Positions 13,401 through 28,400 of a DNA stretch of 64,000 nucleotides are shown here, in pieces. The notes beneath the pieces are model-generated. The model saw nothing but the letters and a program-made list of their open reading frames with translations. It did no database searches and was not told the DNA's origin. A program made the translations under genes and the position numbers. Position 1 is the stretch's first letter. Every line of letters starts with the position of its first letter. This DNA comes from Lamellibrachia columna (Eukaryota; Annelida; Polychaeta; Sabellida; Siboglinidae). Location: contig OY759274.1 of NCBI GenBank assembly GCA_963662155.1, forward strand, positions 19,053,060-19,117,059. Direction: 5' to 3'.

Positions 13401-16400
13401 TCAGCATCTCCTATATCTTTATTTGCCCATGATTCTGTGATACCTATTACATGAGGGTCAATATCTGCTATCATAATGTCTAATGTCTAATAATGTCTTA
13501 ATATTTGAATATAATATTTTTAACAGACACAAATTTTTAAAAACATGTGTTTCTATAATCCTAAAAGTTAAACAATACTACAAATAATACTGCTGATTTT
13601 TGCAACTATTACTGAGAAACATTTAGAAAATCGTGGCCGTTCATAAAATACATCCACAGTCTCATAAACCTGGTCAACTCTGTACAAAGTACATAATATA
13701 ATATGTATTTCTATCCAGAATACTTGTGTATATAAGTATATAGGTAAGTTGAATTAATGTGTACACCTACTTCAAATTAAATATCTGTGAGAGCATTTAA
13801 TCATTAAACTTCTTGCTAGAAATTATCTGTGCATATTTAAGAGTTACTCACATCAGGAATGAATCCGATCTCGTTCATGTGAACACTCAACTCCGGGTCG
13901 TGAAAAGCGATCAAATGTGAAAATACTGATAAATACTCTGAAACAAATTACCTTTTTTTAACTTTTTTATTTTAAATGCTTGTCTGCAAATAATAACTAA
14001 AGATTTATGTAACGAATAGGGCGGGTTTGGGGGAGGGATGGAGAAGAAGAGCAAGGGATGAGGGAGTGGAGATCAGTGACAGGAGAGTGGAGGTCAGTGA
14101 TGGGAGAGTGGAGATCAGTGATGGGAGAGTGGAGATCAGTGATGGGAGAGTGGAGAACAGTGATGGTAGAGTGGAGATCAGTGATGGGAGAGTGGAGATC
14201 AGTGATGGGAGAGTGGAGATCAGTGATGGTAAAGTGGAGATCAGTGATGGGAGAGTGGAGATCAGTGATGGGAGAGTGGAGAACAGTGATGGGAGAGTGG
14301 AGATCAGTGATGGGAGAGTGGAGATCAGTGATGGGAGAAGGAAAGCAAAAGGATCACTGTCGCTGCCAGCCTCATTCCAGACTTCATGGACAAAGAGGAT
14401 AAGGCAACAACAACAACAATTTATTTAAAGCATATGAATTCTGTTTCCCTGACAACCATCACATACTTTCATAACTGTATGTATATTAATATTATTAAAA
14501 GATGCTGCTACATACAAGAAGCCCTGAAACAAAGTTCCCCAAAACATGTCTTTGCTAATTCTACTGATGCTGTTAATATTTATAAGCACTATTCCCCAAT
14601 GACAATGCGTGATGGTAGGAGCGATCAATAACGAGATGCTCCGCACTGACCTTGAATCACAGCGGAGTTGTCCTTGAGGAAGAACTTGTGAAGATACTTC
14701 GGGATGAAGGCCACGAGGCACGCAAACGCCACAGCTGAAGTGTCACACAAACATACTCTCAAGCTGTCATATGGATGTGGAAAGACTCTACATAATGGCA
14801 TGACTGTATGCACGACAACGACCAGACAGGCAAAGGAACTACATACGTAACGTATGAATAGATGCAGTTAATTTTGGGTTGCCCTAATAGAAACTGAGTA
14901 GCTAAAATACACAGATTTACACAAGTTGGGTCAAATAACGAAACAAAACACTTGTCTTGGCTCACAAGCACATGTCATTCTCTCTTGCGACGTTTCCACA
15001 TGTCATTCTCTCTTGCGACATTTCCACATGTCATTCTTTCTTGTGACGTTTCTACATGCCTATACTTAACTACCTGTACTTTACTATACTCTCCTTAAAT
15101 CTTTCATCTTACCACAGAATTTACTATGTGCAATATGTGAGTCTGCATAGACTGCACAAGCATGTGCATGCATGATGTATCATCACATATGGAAGTAGTA
15201 TTAAGAGTTTGTAGTTTTATGTTTCTCTGATAGAGCAACTCACCTGAAAATATTCAAAATGTGACCTAGAGAATGTGAACAAGATAGTGGAAGTTTGGAA
15301 CTTAAACTGACTTAGTATAATGTATCAGCACGTAACGTAAGAACCATACTTTGTTAGGTTCACACCAAACAAGTATAGATAATTCTGTCTTGAGTCTTGC
15401 TCAGTGGAGCATTCAATTAAGACTCTCATAGTTCAGACTGATGCTGATGAAGGAACCAAGAAGTCTTAAAAGCTCTGCTGAGCTAATACTTAAGACTTCA
15501 AATTGATAACGGTGTTGATAACTATAAAGTATTGATCAGAAGCATGAGCCTATTACCTTCATCATTGAAGTTGAGATAGAGAAAGGGGGCACACAGAGAG
15601 TCGAGGCCCTGCCAGTAGACGTACTGGGGGTGACTCGCCACCCACGCCTTGAGAAGACGCTTCAACTTCGTGTGACCCATCGGGGATGACAGCAACTCAC
15701 AGTACTGGTGACAGCGCGGCACGTCAACTTCTATCTGGCACACACAAGGTCACATAAGGTCATACAAAGTCACACAATGTCACACTTGTTGCCGATCAAC
15801 AGGATGTTCCAAGTTGTTGGAATCATAGAGGGGCACTATGATTACCATGGGTAGAAATAACTTCAAACTCTACCTAGGTAGTTAGCCACACTACAAGGAG
15901 ACAGGGAAATAATCCTTTACATGTCACAGGTTACACTAGTGAATCAAAACAACCCAGTAAGTTGTAATGATAGTCCTGCTGCCAGTGAGAGGTTTAGCTA
16001 CAACATCAGGTTACACTACTTGAGTCTTGATAAGACAGCAGCTGCACTGACTATTGTTTGTTGTTGTTGTTTGTTGAGTCTGTTTCTCCCAATCACAATA
16101 GCTTCACTATCATCATGATTTCTTCTATTATTATTGTTGTTGTAACTTATTTAGTTTTCTTGCTCTGGAGTTGGTGAGTCAATGACAGGTTACATATCTT
16201 CCCCCTGCATGTGATCTTTAACTTCCCCTGGAATAGACACCAGATAGAAGGGACCAACGACTTTTACTGTCTCTTCCAAAAGACACAGGCAAAGTGGGGT
16301 GAACAAAATTACCCAAGTCTCGAAACAGCAGCAGATACTGCGCCACACTAATCATGAACAATGAGACGTGCAGCGGAAGGACTCACCTGTCTGTCTGAAT

Positions 16401-19400
16401 GGAACTCACCTGTCTGTCTGAATGGAACTCACCTGTCTGTCTGAATGGAACTCACCTGTCTGTCTGTGGGTGTGGGTGTCTCTTTATCCACAGCATTATA
16501 TTGGCCATACACATCACCCTGTAAACATTAATACACGTCTGACACTTTCAATGCTTTCTGTGACATCATAAAACACTCTCATCACTTATACATCATGTGC
16601 ATCAAGCACTTCTATCATCAAGTACTTCTATCATCAAGTACTTCTATCATCAAGTATTTCCATCTAAAGCAAAAACAAAACTTTCCATTATTTACTGCAC
16701 ATAAAATGTTGGTGTTGTTAAACTTGTTTCCTAAACACTACTGTTTTCAATATTGACATACTATAATACTTGAGCAAATACCATCTGTAATGCTCTGTAT
16801 TACTTAGCTATATACTCTTAACTTCCAATTTCTGGGATGTAGTCATTATCAGAAATTGTATAAGTTTTGTATAACATAATACTTGGCTATAATACAACTT
16901 ATACATTTCGTGGTTGTATTTATAATCAGAAATATTATAAGTTTTTTATTATATGTAATGTCCAACATCCAAATTTTTTTTTTTTTAGTGAGAGTCCACT
17001 GTGACCTTCATTATGACCTTTAGTCATACCTCCACTTCCAGCAGGGCTGCCCAGACCTGTGCCCTGACCAGGGGCGGGATGTCTACCCTAGCCTCCTTCC
17101 AGATGTGGGCGCGCTTGTAGGGGTATGCCGTGATCAGACGGGCATAGAGGATAAGGCGGTGGAACTGGGCCAGGTCAACAGGTCAATGGTCAATCCAGCA
17201 CTCAATAAGTAAATTTTCGTTAAAAAGTTAACATTGGTGTCACATAACAAGTCACATAACATTGGTGTTACATAACAAGTCACATAACATTGGTGTCACA
17301 TAACAAGTCACATAACATTGGTGTTACATAACAAGTCACATAACATTGGTGTCACATAACAAGTCACATAACATTGGTGTTACATAACAAGTCACATAAC
17401 ATTGGTGTCACATAACAAGTCACATAACATTGGTGTCACATAACAAGTCACATAACATTAGTGTTACATAACAAGTCACATAACATTGGTGTCACATAAC
17501 AAGTCACATAACATTGGTGTCACATAACAAATCACATAATATTGGTGTCACATAACTAGTCACATAACATTGGTGTCACATAACAAGTCACATAACATTG
17601 GTGTCACATAACATTGGTGTCACATAACAAGTCACATAACATTGGTATCACATAAAAAGTCACATAACATTGGTGTCACATAACAAGTCACATAACATTG
17701 GTGTCACATAACAAGTCACATAACATTGGTGTCACATAACAAGTCACATAATATTGGTGTCACATAACAAGTCACATAACATTGGTGTCACATAACAAGT
17801 CACATAATATTGGTGTCACATAACAAGTCACATAACATTGGTGTCACATAACAAATCACATAATATTGGTGTCACATAACAAGTCACATAACATTGGTGT
17901 CACATAACAAGTCACATAATATTGGTGTCACATAACAAGTCACATAACATTGGTGTCACATAACAAGTCACATAACATTGGTGTCACATAACAAGTCACA
18001 TAACATTGGTGTCACATAACAAGTCACATAACATTGGTGTCACATAACATTGGTGTCACATAACAAGTCACATAATATTGGTGTCACATAACAAGTCACA
18101 TAACATTGGTGTCACATAACAAGTCACATAATATTGGTGTCACATAACAAGTCACATAACATTGGTGTCACATAACAAATCACATAATATTGGTGTCACA
18201 TAACAAGTCACATAACATTGGTGTCACATAACAAGTCACATAACATTGGTGTCACATAACAAGTCACATAACATTGGTGTCACATAACATTGGTGTCACA
18301 TAACAAGTCACATAATATTGGTGTCACATAACAAGTCACATAACATTGGTGTCACATAACAAGTCACATAATATTGGTGTCACATAACAAGTCACATAAT
18401 ATTGGTGTCACATAACAAGTCACATAACATTGGTGTCACATAACAAGTCACATAACATTGGTGTCACATAACAAGTCACATAACATTGGTGTCACATAAC
18501 AAGTCACATAATATTGGTGTCACATAACAAGTCACATAACATTGGTGTCACATAACAAGTCACATAATATTGGTGTCACATAACAAGTCACATAATATTG
18601 GTGTCACATAACAAGTCACATAACATTGGTGTCACATAACAAGTCACATAACATTGGTGTCACATAACAAGTCACATAATATTGGTGTCACATAACAAGT
18701 CACATAACATTGGTGTCACATAACAAGTCACATAACATTGGTGTCACATAACAAGTCACATAATATTGGTGTCACATAACAAGTCACATAACATTGGTGT
18801 CACATAACATTGGTGTCACATAACAAGTCACATAATATTGGTGTCACATAACAAGTCACATAACATTGGTGTCACATAACAAGTCACATAATATTGGTGT
18901 CACATAACAAGTCACATAACATTGGTGTCACATAACAAATCACATAATATTGGTGTCACATAACAAGTCACATAACATTGGTGTCACATAACAAGTCACA
19001 TAACATTGGTGTCACATAACAAGTCACATAACATTGGTGTCACATAACATTGGTGTCACATAACAAGTCACATAATATTGGTGTCACATAACAAGTCACA
19101 TAACATTGGTGTCACATAACAAGTCACATAATATTGGTGTCACATAACAAGTCACATAATATTGGTGTCACATAACAAGTCACATAACATTGGTGTCACA
19201 TAACAAGTCACATAACATTGGTGTCACATAACAAGTCACATAACATTGGTGTCACATAACATTGGTGTCACATAACAAGTCACATAATATTGGTGTCACA
19301 TAACAAGTCACATAACATTGGTGTCACATAACATTGGTGTCACATAACAAGTCACATAATATTGGTGTCACATAACAAGTCACATAACATTGGTGTCACA

Positions 19401-22400
19401 TAACAAGTCACATAATATTGGTGTCACATAACAAGTCACATAACATTGGTGTCACATAACAAATCACATAATATTGGTATCACATAACAAGTCATAACAT
19501 TGGTGTCACATAACAAGTCACATAACATTGGTGTCACATAACAAGTCACATAACATTGGTGTCACATAACAATGTCAACAATGTTCATCCATTCCATATG
19601 AAAGGTTGGGGTAAAGTAACATTTGGAGCAACCAAAGTCATTTTTGATGTGTATAAAGTTACAGGCAAAAACCTTGTTCGTTTGACTAACTTAGATTAAC
19701 TGCAGTTCAAGCAAAGGTGCAGGTCAAGTAACTATGTCTAAAGCATTGGATCCCTATGGGGTCAAGGATCCCTATGGGGTCAAGGATTCATATGAGGTCA
19801 ACGTTCAATGTTAAGATGTGTTAACCTCCCCAAAATGTTATTAACAGGTAGATGGTAATCTTGTTCAATCTTGCTAAACTATTCCTGGTAGGCCAACTTT
19901 CTACTTCACACACATTTTTTATTAATTGTTATACACTGTTCGATATACATGTCTATGGTAATTCATCTGTTTATGATGTTACCACCTGATCTTAGTTGCC
20001 TTAACAGAAAATATACAAATTGCCTTAACAAGATCTGCTATGACAGGCATAAAGCATCAATACTGATACATCACTAAAACAAATTCTCTGATCCATTGGT
20101 AACCATCCATACCTGATATTCAACGTCTTTCTCCCTGATTACCAAGGGTAGCTTTGTGGTATCTGACAGGTCAACACTGCTAGGTGAGGTGGGTAATTCC
20201 TTGTTTCCATGGTTACAGTGTCTGGGTAAACAAAAAACATTGTATCACTAAGCAGACTAGACAGTATCAGGGATACACAAACAATGTACGTAACATTTCT
20301 ATAATAAACACCTCAGCTTGCAAAGTACAGTTAAACCTCGCTTTAAGGTCACCTCAGTAAAACAACCACCTCACCATTATGGTCACTGGCCCCATTCCGA
20401 GGGTGGCCTGAATAGTGATGTTCCACAGCATACTGTGTGTCGTTCCAAATGTCAGAATAAAATAAATAGTTATCTTTATAGAATATTACAACTCAAATAA
20501 AGTCCATCTTTGTTTGTGAAAACATTTTATTGACATGTGTACTTGGAGAGTTATGAAAGTTTACATAAAAAGGCAATGTTAGTAGACGGAGAAGGCAATG
20601 TTAGTAGATGGAGAAGGCAATGTTAGTAGATGGAGAAGGCAATGTTAGTAGACGGAGAAGGCAATGTTAGTAGACGGAGAAGGCAATGTTAGTAGATGGA
20701 GAAGGCAATGTTAGTAGACAGAGAAGGCAATGTTAGTAGATGGAGAAGGCAATGTTAGTAGACGGAGAAGGCAATGTTAGTAGACGGAGAAGGCAATGTT
20801 AGTAGACAGAGAAGGCAATGTTAGTAGACGGAGAAGGCAATGTTAGTAGATGGAGAAGGCAATGTTAGTAGACGGAGAAGGCAATGTTAGTAGATGGAGA
20901 AGGCAATGTTAGTAGATGGAGAAGGCAATGTTAGTAGACGGAGAAGGCAATGTTAGTAGACGGAGAAGGCAATGTTAGTAGATGGAGAAGACAATGTTAG
21001 TAGATGGAAAAACCACTGTTAGTAGATACAGAAGCCATTGTTAGTAATATGATAATGATGTTATTGTCTTCACACATGATATGTAGCATATATCAATGAA
21101 GACAATGGAAAGGAAGCAATATAGCTTATAATTCCTTGTTTAAATAATTCATTAATACACAGTGCATTGTGCAGCAGTGCATAACTGTTAGAACAAGTGC
21201 AGTGTAACAACATTGAAGTACACTAGGACATCTCCATATGTATAACATTTGATGATATACATCATTCACAAGTTGACAGTTATACTACTACTAAATAGAG
21301 AAGCCACTGTTAGTAGACAGAGAAGGCAACGTTAGTAGATGGAGAAGGCAATGTTAGTAGATGGAGAAGGCAATGTTAGTAGATGGAGAAAGAAGGCAAT
21401 GTTAGTAGATGGAGAAGGCTATGTTAATAGATGGAGATAAAAGTGGACATACTCATCCTCAAGGAGAATGTAATAGGCTGTCTCATCCAAGTTCTGTAGT
21501 CTCTGGAAAGAACATGAGTGACATTAGAACATACACTCTAAGTACTAATGTATCCAGTCAGCAGGGATGGGTTGACACTTTATCACCAGAAGCAGTGTCA
21601 GTGCAAGGGTGAAAGCTGACTCTGTGCCACATAAGCGAGTCTGCAGAATGTCGAGAGTAGACTAAAGAAAGAGAACGTAAGTAATTTACAACTAGAGAGT
21701 CTTCCATATAGATCATTATCATATTCTAGTTAAAAATCCATAGTGTAAAAACAATATCCACATTTTGGTAATTTCCACAGAAACATGCCAAAGGTATGGA
21801 GGTTACAGACAATTACTCTGACCCAGGAGAGCTAAGTCTTAGTGAAATGAATCCCAATTCTGTAACAACCTCATCCCCCTCCCTCCACCCCCTTCCCTCC
21901 TTCCTCTTCCCCCTTCCTCTCCCCCTCTCTCCTTCCTCCCTCCTTCCTCATAGACCCACCTGTCTGAGACAATCGAGGGACAACGTGACAGTGATGTCAT
22001 CAAGCAGGACAGATCTGTCTCGCTTCTCTCCAAACATCTCTCCTTCTTGGAGTACATAACTAAAACACAAGAACACTTCTCTCTAAACATCTCTTCCTCT
22101 TGGAGCACATAACTAAAACACAAGAACACTTCTCTCCAAACATCTCTCCCTCTTGGAGCACATAACTAAAACACAAGAACACTTCTCTCCAAACATCTCT
22201 CCCTCTTAGAGCACATAACTAAAACACAAGAACACTTCTCTCCAAACATCTCTCCCTCTTGGAGCACATAACTAAAACACAAGAACACTTCTCTCCAAAC
22301 ATCTCTTCCTCTTGGAGCACATAACTGAAACACAAGAACACTTCTCTCCAAACATCTCTCCCTCTTGGAGCACATAATTAAAACACAAGAACACTTCTCT

Positions 22401-25400
22401 CCAAACATCTCTCCCTCTTGGAGCACATAACTGAAACACAAGAACACTTCTCTCCAAACATCTCTCCCTCTTGGAGCACATAATTAAAACACAAGAACAC
22501 TTCTCTCCAAACATCTCTCCCTCTTGGAGCACATAACTGAAACACAAGAACACTTCTCTCCAAACATCTCTCCCTCTTGGAGCACATAATTAAAACACAA
22601 GAACACTTCTCTCTAAACATCTCTTCCTCTTGGAGCACATAACTAAAACACAAGAACACTTCTCTCTAAACATCTCTTCCTCTTGGAGCACATAACTAAA
22701 ACACAAGAACACTTCTCTCTAAACATCTCTTCCTCTTGGAGCACATAACTAAAACACAAGAACACTTCTCTCTAAACATCTCTTCCTCTTGGAGCACATA
22801 ACTAAAACACAAGAACACTTCTCTCCAAACATCTCTCCCTCTTGGAGCACATAACTAAAACACAAGAATACTTCTCTCCAAACATCTCTTCCTCTTGGAG
22901 CACATAACTAAAACACAAGAACACTTCTCTCTAAACATCTCTTCCTCTTGGAGCACATAACTAAAACACAAGAACACTTCTCTCTAAACATCTCTTCCTC
23001 TTGGAGCACATAACTAAAACACAAGAACACTTCTCTCTAAACATCTCTCCCTCTTGGAGCACATAACTAAAACACAAGAACACTTCTCTCCAAACATCTC
23101 TCCCTCTTGGAGCACATAACTAAAACACAAGAATACTTCTCTCCAAACATCTCTCCCTCTTGGAGCACATAACTAAAACACAAGAACACTTCTCTCCAAA
23201 CATCTCTTCCTCTTGGAGCACATAACTAAAACACAAGAACACTTCTCTCCAAACATCTCTCCCTCTTGGAGCACATAACTAAAACACAAGAACACTTCTC
23301 CCCAAACATCTCTCCCTCTTGGAGCACATAACTAAAACAAAACACAAGAACACTTCTCTCCAAACATCTCTCCCTCTTGGTGCACATAACTGAAACACAA
23401 GAACACTTCTCCCCAAACATCTCTCCCTCTTGGAGCACATAACTAAAACACAAGAATACTTCTCTCCAAACATCTCTTCCTCTTGGAGCACATAACTAAA
23501 ACACAAGAACACTTCTCTCCAAACATCTCTCCCTCTTGGAGCACATAACTAAAACACAAGAACACTTCTCTCCAAACATCTCTTCCTCTTGGAGCACATA
23601 ACTAAAACACAAGAACACTTCTCTCCAAACATCTCTCCCTCTTGGAGCACATAACTAAAACACAAGAACACTTCTCTCCAAACATCTCTCCCTCTTGGAG
23701 CACATAACTAAAACACAAGAATACTTCTCTCCAAACATCTCTTCCTCTTGGAGCACATAACTAAAACACAAGAACACTTCTCTCCAAACATCTCTCCCTC
23801 TTGGAGCACATAACTAAAACACAAGAACACTTCTCTCCAAACATCTCTCCCTCTTGGAGCACATAACTAAAACACAAGAACACTTCTCTCCAAACATCTC
23901 TCCCTCTTGGAGCACATAATTAAAACACAAGAACACTTCTCTCCAAACATCTCTCCCTCTTGGAGCACATAACTAAAACACAAGAATACTTCTCTCCAAA
24001 CATCTCTCCCTCTTGGAGCACATAACTAAAACACAAGAATACTTCTCTCCAAACATCTCTTCCTCTTGGAGCACATAACTAAAACACAAGAACACTTCTC
24101 TCCAAACATCTCTCCCTCTTGGAGCACATAACTAAAACACAAGAACACTTCTCCCCAAACATCTCTCCCTCTTGGAGCACATAACTAAAACACAAGAATA
24201 CTTCTCTCCAAACACCTCTTCCTCTTGGAGCACATAACTAAAACACAAGAACACTTCTCTCCAAACATCTCTCCCTCTTGGAGCACATAACTAAAACACA
24301 AGAACACTTCTCTCCAAACATCTCTCCCTCTTGGAGCACATAACTAAAACACAAGAACACTTCTCTCCAAACATCTCTCCCTCTTGGAGCACATAATTAA
24401 AACACAAGAACACTTCTCTCCAAACATCTCTCCCTCTTGGAGCACATAATTAAAACACAAGAACACTTCTCTCCAAACATCTCTCCCTCTTGGAGCACAT
24501 AACTAAAACACAAGAATACTTCTCTCCAAACATCTCTCCCTCTTGGAGCACATAACTAAAACACAAGAATACTTCTCTCCAAACATCTCTTCCTCTTGGA
24601 GCACATAACTAAAACACAAGAACACTTCTCTCCAAACATCTCTCCCTCTTGGAGCACATAACTAAAACACAAGAACACTTCTCTCCAAACATCTCTCCCT
24701 CTTAGAGCACATAACTAAAACACAAGAACACTTCTCTCCAAACATCTCTCCCTCTTGGAGCACATAACTAAAACACAAGAACACTTCTCTCCAAACATCT
24801 CTCCCTCTTGGAGCACATAATTAAAACACAAGAACACTTCTCTCCAAACATCTCTCCCTCTTGGAGCACATAACTAAAACACAAGAACACTTCTCTCCAA
24901 ACATCTCTCCCTCTTGGAGCACATAACTAAAACACAAGAACACTTCTCTCCAAACATCTCTCCCTCTTGGAGCACATAATTAAAACACAAGAACACTTCT
25001 CTCCAAACATCTCTCCCTCTTGGAGCACATAACTAAAACACAAGAATACTTCTCTCCAAACATCTCTCCCTCTTGGAGCACATAACTAAAACACAAGAAT
25101 ACTTCTCTCCAAACATCTCTTCCTCTTGGAGCACATAACTAAAACACAAGAACACTTCTCTCCAAACATCTCTCCCTCTTGGAGCACATAACTAAAACAC
25201 AAGAACACTTCTCCCCAAACATCTCTCCCTCTTGGAGCACATAACTAAAACACAAGAATACTTCTCTCCAAACATCTCTTCCTCTTGGAGCACATAACTA
25301 AAACACAAGAACACTTCTCTCTAAACATCTCTTCCTCTTGGAGCACATAACTAAAACACAAGAACACTTCTCTCTAAACATCTCTTCCTCTTGGAGCACA

Positions 25401-28400
25401 TAACTAAAACACAAGAACACTTCTCTCTAAACATCTCTTCCTCTTGGAGCACATAACTAAAACACAAGAACACTTCTCTCTAAACATCTCTTCCTCTTGG
25501 AGCACATAACTAAAACACAAGAACACTTCTCTCCAAACATCTCTCCCTCTTGGAGCACATAACTAAAACACAAGAATACTTCTCTCCAAACATCTCTTCC
25601 TCTTGGAGCACATAACTAAAACACAAGAACACTTCTCTCTAAACATCTCTTCCTCTTGGAGCACATAACTAAAACACAAGAACACTTCTCTCTAAACATC
25701 TCTTCCTCTTGGAGCACATAACTAAAACACAAGAACACTTCTCTCTAAACATCTCTCCCTCTTGGAGCACATAACTAAAACACAAGAACACTTCTCTCCA
25801 AACATCTCTCCCTCTTGGAGCACATAACTAAAACACAAGAATACTTCTCTCCAAACATCTCTCCCTCTTGGAGCACATAACTAAAACACAAGAACACTTC
25901 TCTCCAAACATCTCTTCCTCTTGGAGCACATAACTAAAACACAAGAACACTTCTCTCCAAACATCTCTCCCTCTTGGAGCACATAACTAAAACACAAGAA
26001 CACTTCTCCCCAAACATCTCTCCCTCTTGGAGCACATAACTAAAACAAAACACAAGAACACTTCTCTCCAAACATCTCTCCCTCTTGGAGCACATAACTG
26101 AAACACAAGAACACTTCTCCCCAAACATCTCTCCCTCTTGGAGCACATAACTAAAACACAAGAATACTTCTCTCCAAACATCTCTTCCTCTTGGAGCACA
26201 TAACTAAAACACAAGAACACTTCTCTCCAAACATCTCTCCCTCTTGGAGCACATAACTAAAACACAAGAACACTTCTCTCCAAACATCTCTTCCTCTTGG
26301 AGCACATAACTAAAACACAAGAACACTTCTCTCCAAACATCTCTCCCTCTTGGAGCACATAACTAAAACACAAGAACACTTCTCTCCAAACATCTCTCCC
26401 TCTTGGAGCACATAACTAAAACACAAGAATACTTCTCTCCAAACATCTCTTCCTCTTGGAGCACATAACTAAAACACAAGAACACTTCTCTCCAAACATC
26501 TCTCCCTCTTGGAGCACATAACTAAAACACAAGAACACTTCTCTCCAAACATCTCTCCCTCTTGGAGCACATAACTAAAACACAAGAACACTTCTCTCCA
26601 AACATCTCTCCCTCTTGGAGCACATAATTAAAACACAAGAACACTTCTCTCCAAACATCTCTCCCTCTTGGAGCACATAACTAAAACACAAGAATACTTC
26701 TCTCCAAACATCTCTCCCTCTTGGAGCACATAACTAAAACACAAGAATACTTCTCTCCAAACATCTCTTCCTCTTGGAGCACATAACTAAAACACAAGAA
26801 CACTTCTCTCCAAACATCTCTCCCTCTTGGAGCACATAACTAAAACACAAGAACACTTCTCCCCAAACATCTCTCCCTCTTGGAGCACATAACTAAAACA
26901 CAAGAATACTTCTCTCCAAACACCTCTTCCTCTTGGAGCACGTAACTAAAACACAAGAACACTTCTCTCCAAACATCTCTCCCTCTTGGAGCACATAACT
27001 AAAACACAAGAACACTTCTCTCCAAACATCTCTCCCTCTTGGAGCACATAACTAAAACACAAGAACACTTCTCTCCAAACATCTCTCCCTCTTGGAGCAC
27101 ATAATTAAAACACAAGAACACTTCTCTCCAAACATCTCTCCCTCTTGGAGCACATAATTAAAACACAAGAACACTTCTCTCCAAACATCTCTCCCTCTTG
27201 GAGCACATAACTAAAACACAAGAATACTTCTCTCCAAACATCTCTCCCTCTTGGAGCACATAACTAAAACACAAGAATACTTCTCTCCAAACATCTCTTC
27301 CTCTTGGAGCACATAACTAAAACACAAGAACACTTCTCTCCAAACATCTCTCCCTCTAGGAGCACATAACTAAAACACAAGAACACTTCTCCCCAAACAT
27401 CTCTCCCTCTTGGAGCACATAACTAAAACACAAGAATACTTCTCCCCAAACATCTCTCCCTCTTGGAGCACATAACTAAAACACAAGAATACTTCTCTCC
27501 AAACATCTCTTCCTCTTGGAGCACATAACTAAAACACAAGAACACTTCTCTCCAAACATCTCTCCCTCTTGGAGCACATAACTAAAACACAAGAACGCTT
27601 CTCCCCAAACATCTCTCCCTCTTGGAGCACATAACTAAAACACAAGAATACTTCTCTCCAAACATCTCTTCCTCTTGGAGCACATAACTAAAACACAAGA
27701 ACACTTCTCTCCAAACATCTCTCCCTCTTGGAGCACATAACTAAAACACAAGAACACTTCTCCCCAAACATCTCTCCCTCTTGGAGCACATAACTAAAAC
27801 ACAAGAATACTTCTCTCCAAACATCTCTTCCTCTTGGAGCACATAACTAAAACACAAGAACACTTCTCTCCAAACATCTCTCCCTCTTGGAGCACATAAC
27901 TAAAACACAAGAATACTTCTCTCCAAACATCTCTCCCTCTTGGAGCACATAACTAAAACACAAGAATACTTCTCTCCAAACATCTCTCCCTCTTGGAGCA
28001 CATAACTAAAACAAAACACAAGAACACTTCTCTCCAAACATCTCTCCCTCTTGGAGCACATAACTAAAACACAAGAACACTTCTCTCCAAACATATCTCC
28101 CTCTTGGAGCACATAACTAAAACACAAGAATACTTCTCTCCAAACATCTCTCCCTCTTGGAGCACATAACTAAAACACAAGAATACTTCTCTCCAAACAT
28201 CTCTCCCTCTTGGAGCACATAACTAAAACACAAGAATACTTCTCTCCAAACATCTCTCCCTCTTGGAGCACATAACTAAAACACAAGAATACTTCTCTCC
28301 AAACATCTCTCCCTCTTGGAGCACATAACTAAAACACAAGAATACTTCTCTCCAAACATCTCTCCCTCTTGGAGCACATAACTAAAACACAAGAATACTT

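Noticed and set aside
14027..14428. Plus-strand 133-codon frame with VEISDGR repeats
   Set aside because: Product of the 21-bp repeat inside a TBCK intron on the opposite strand.
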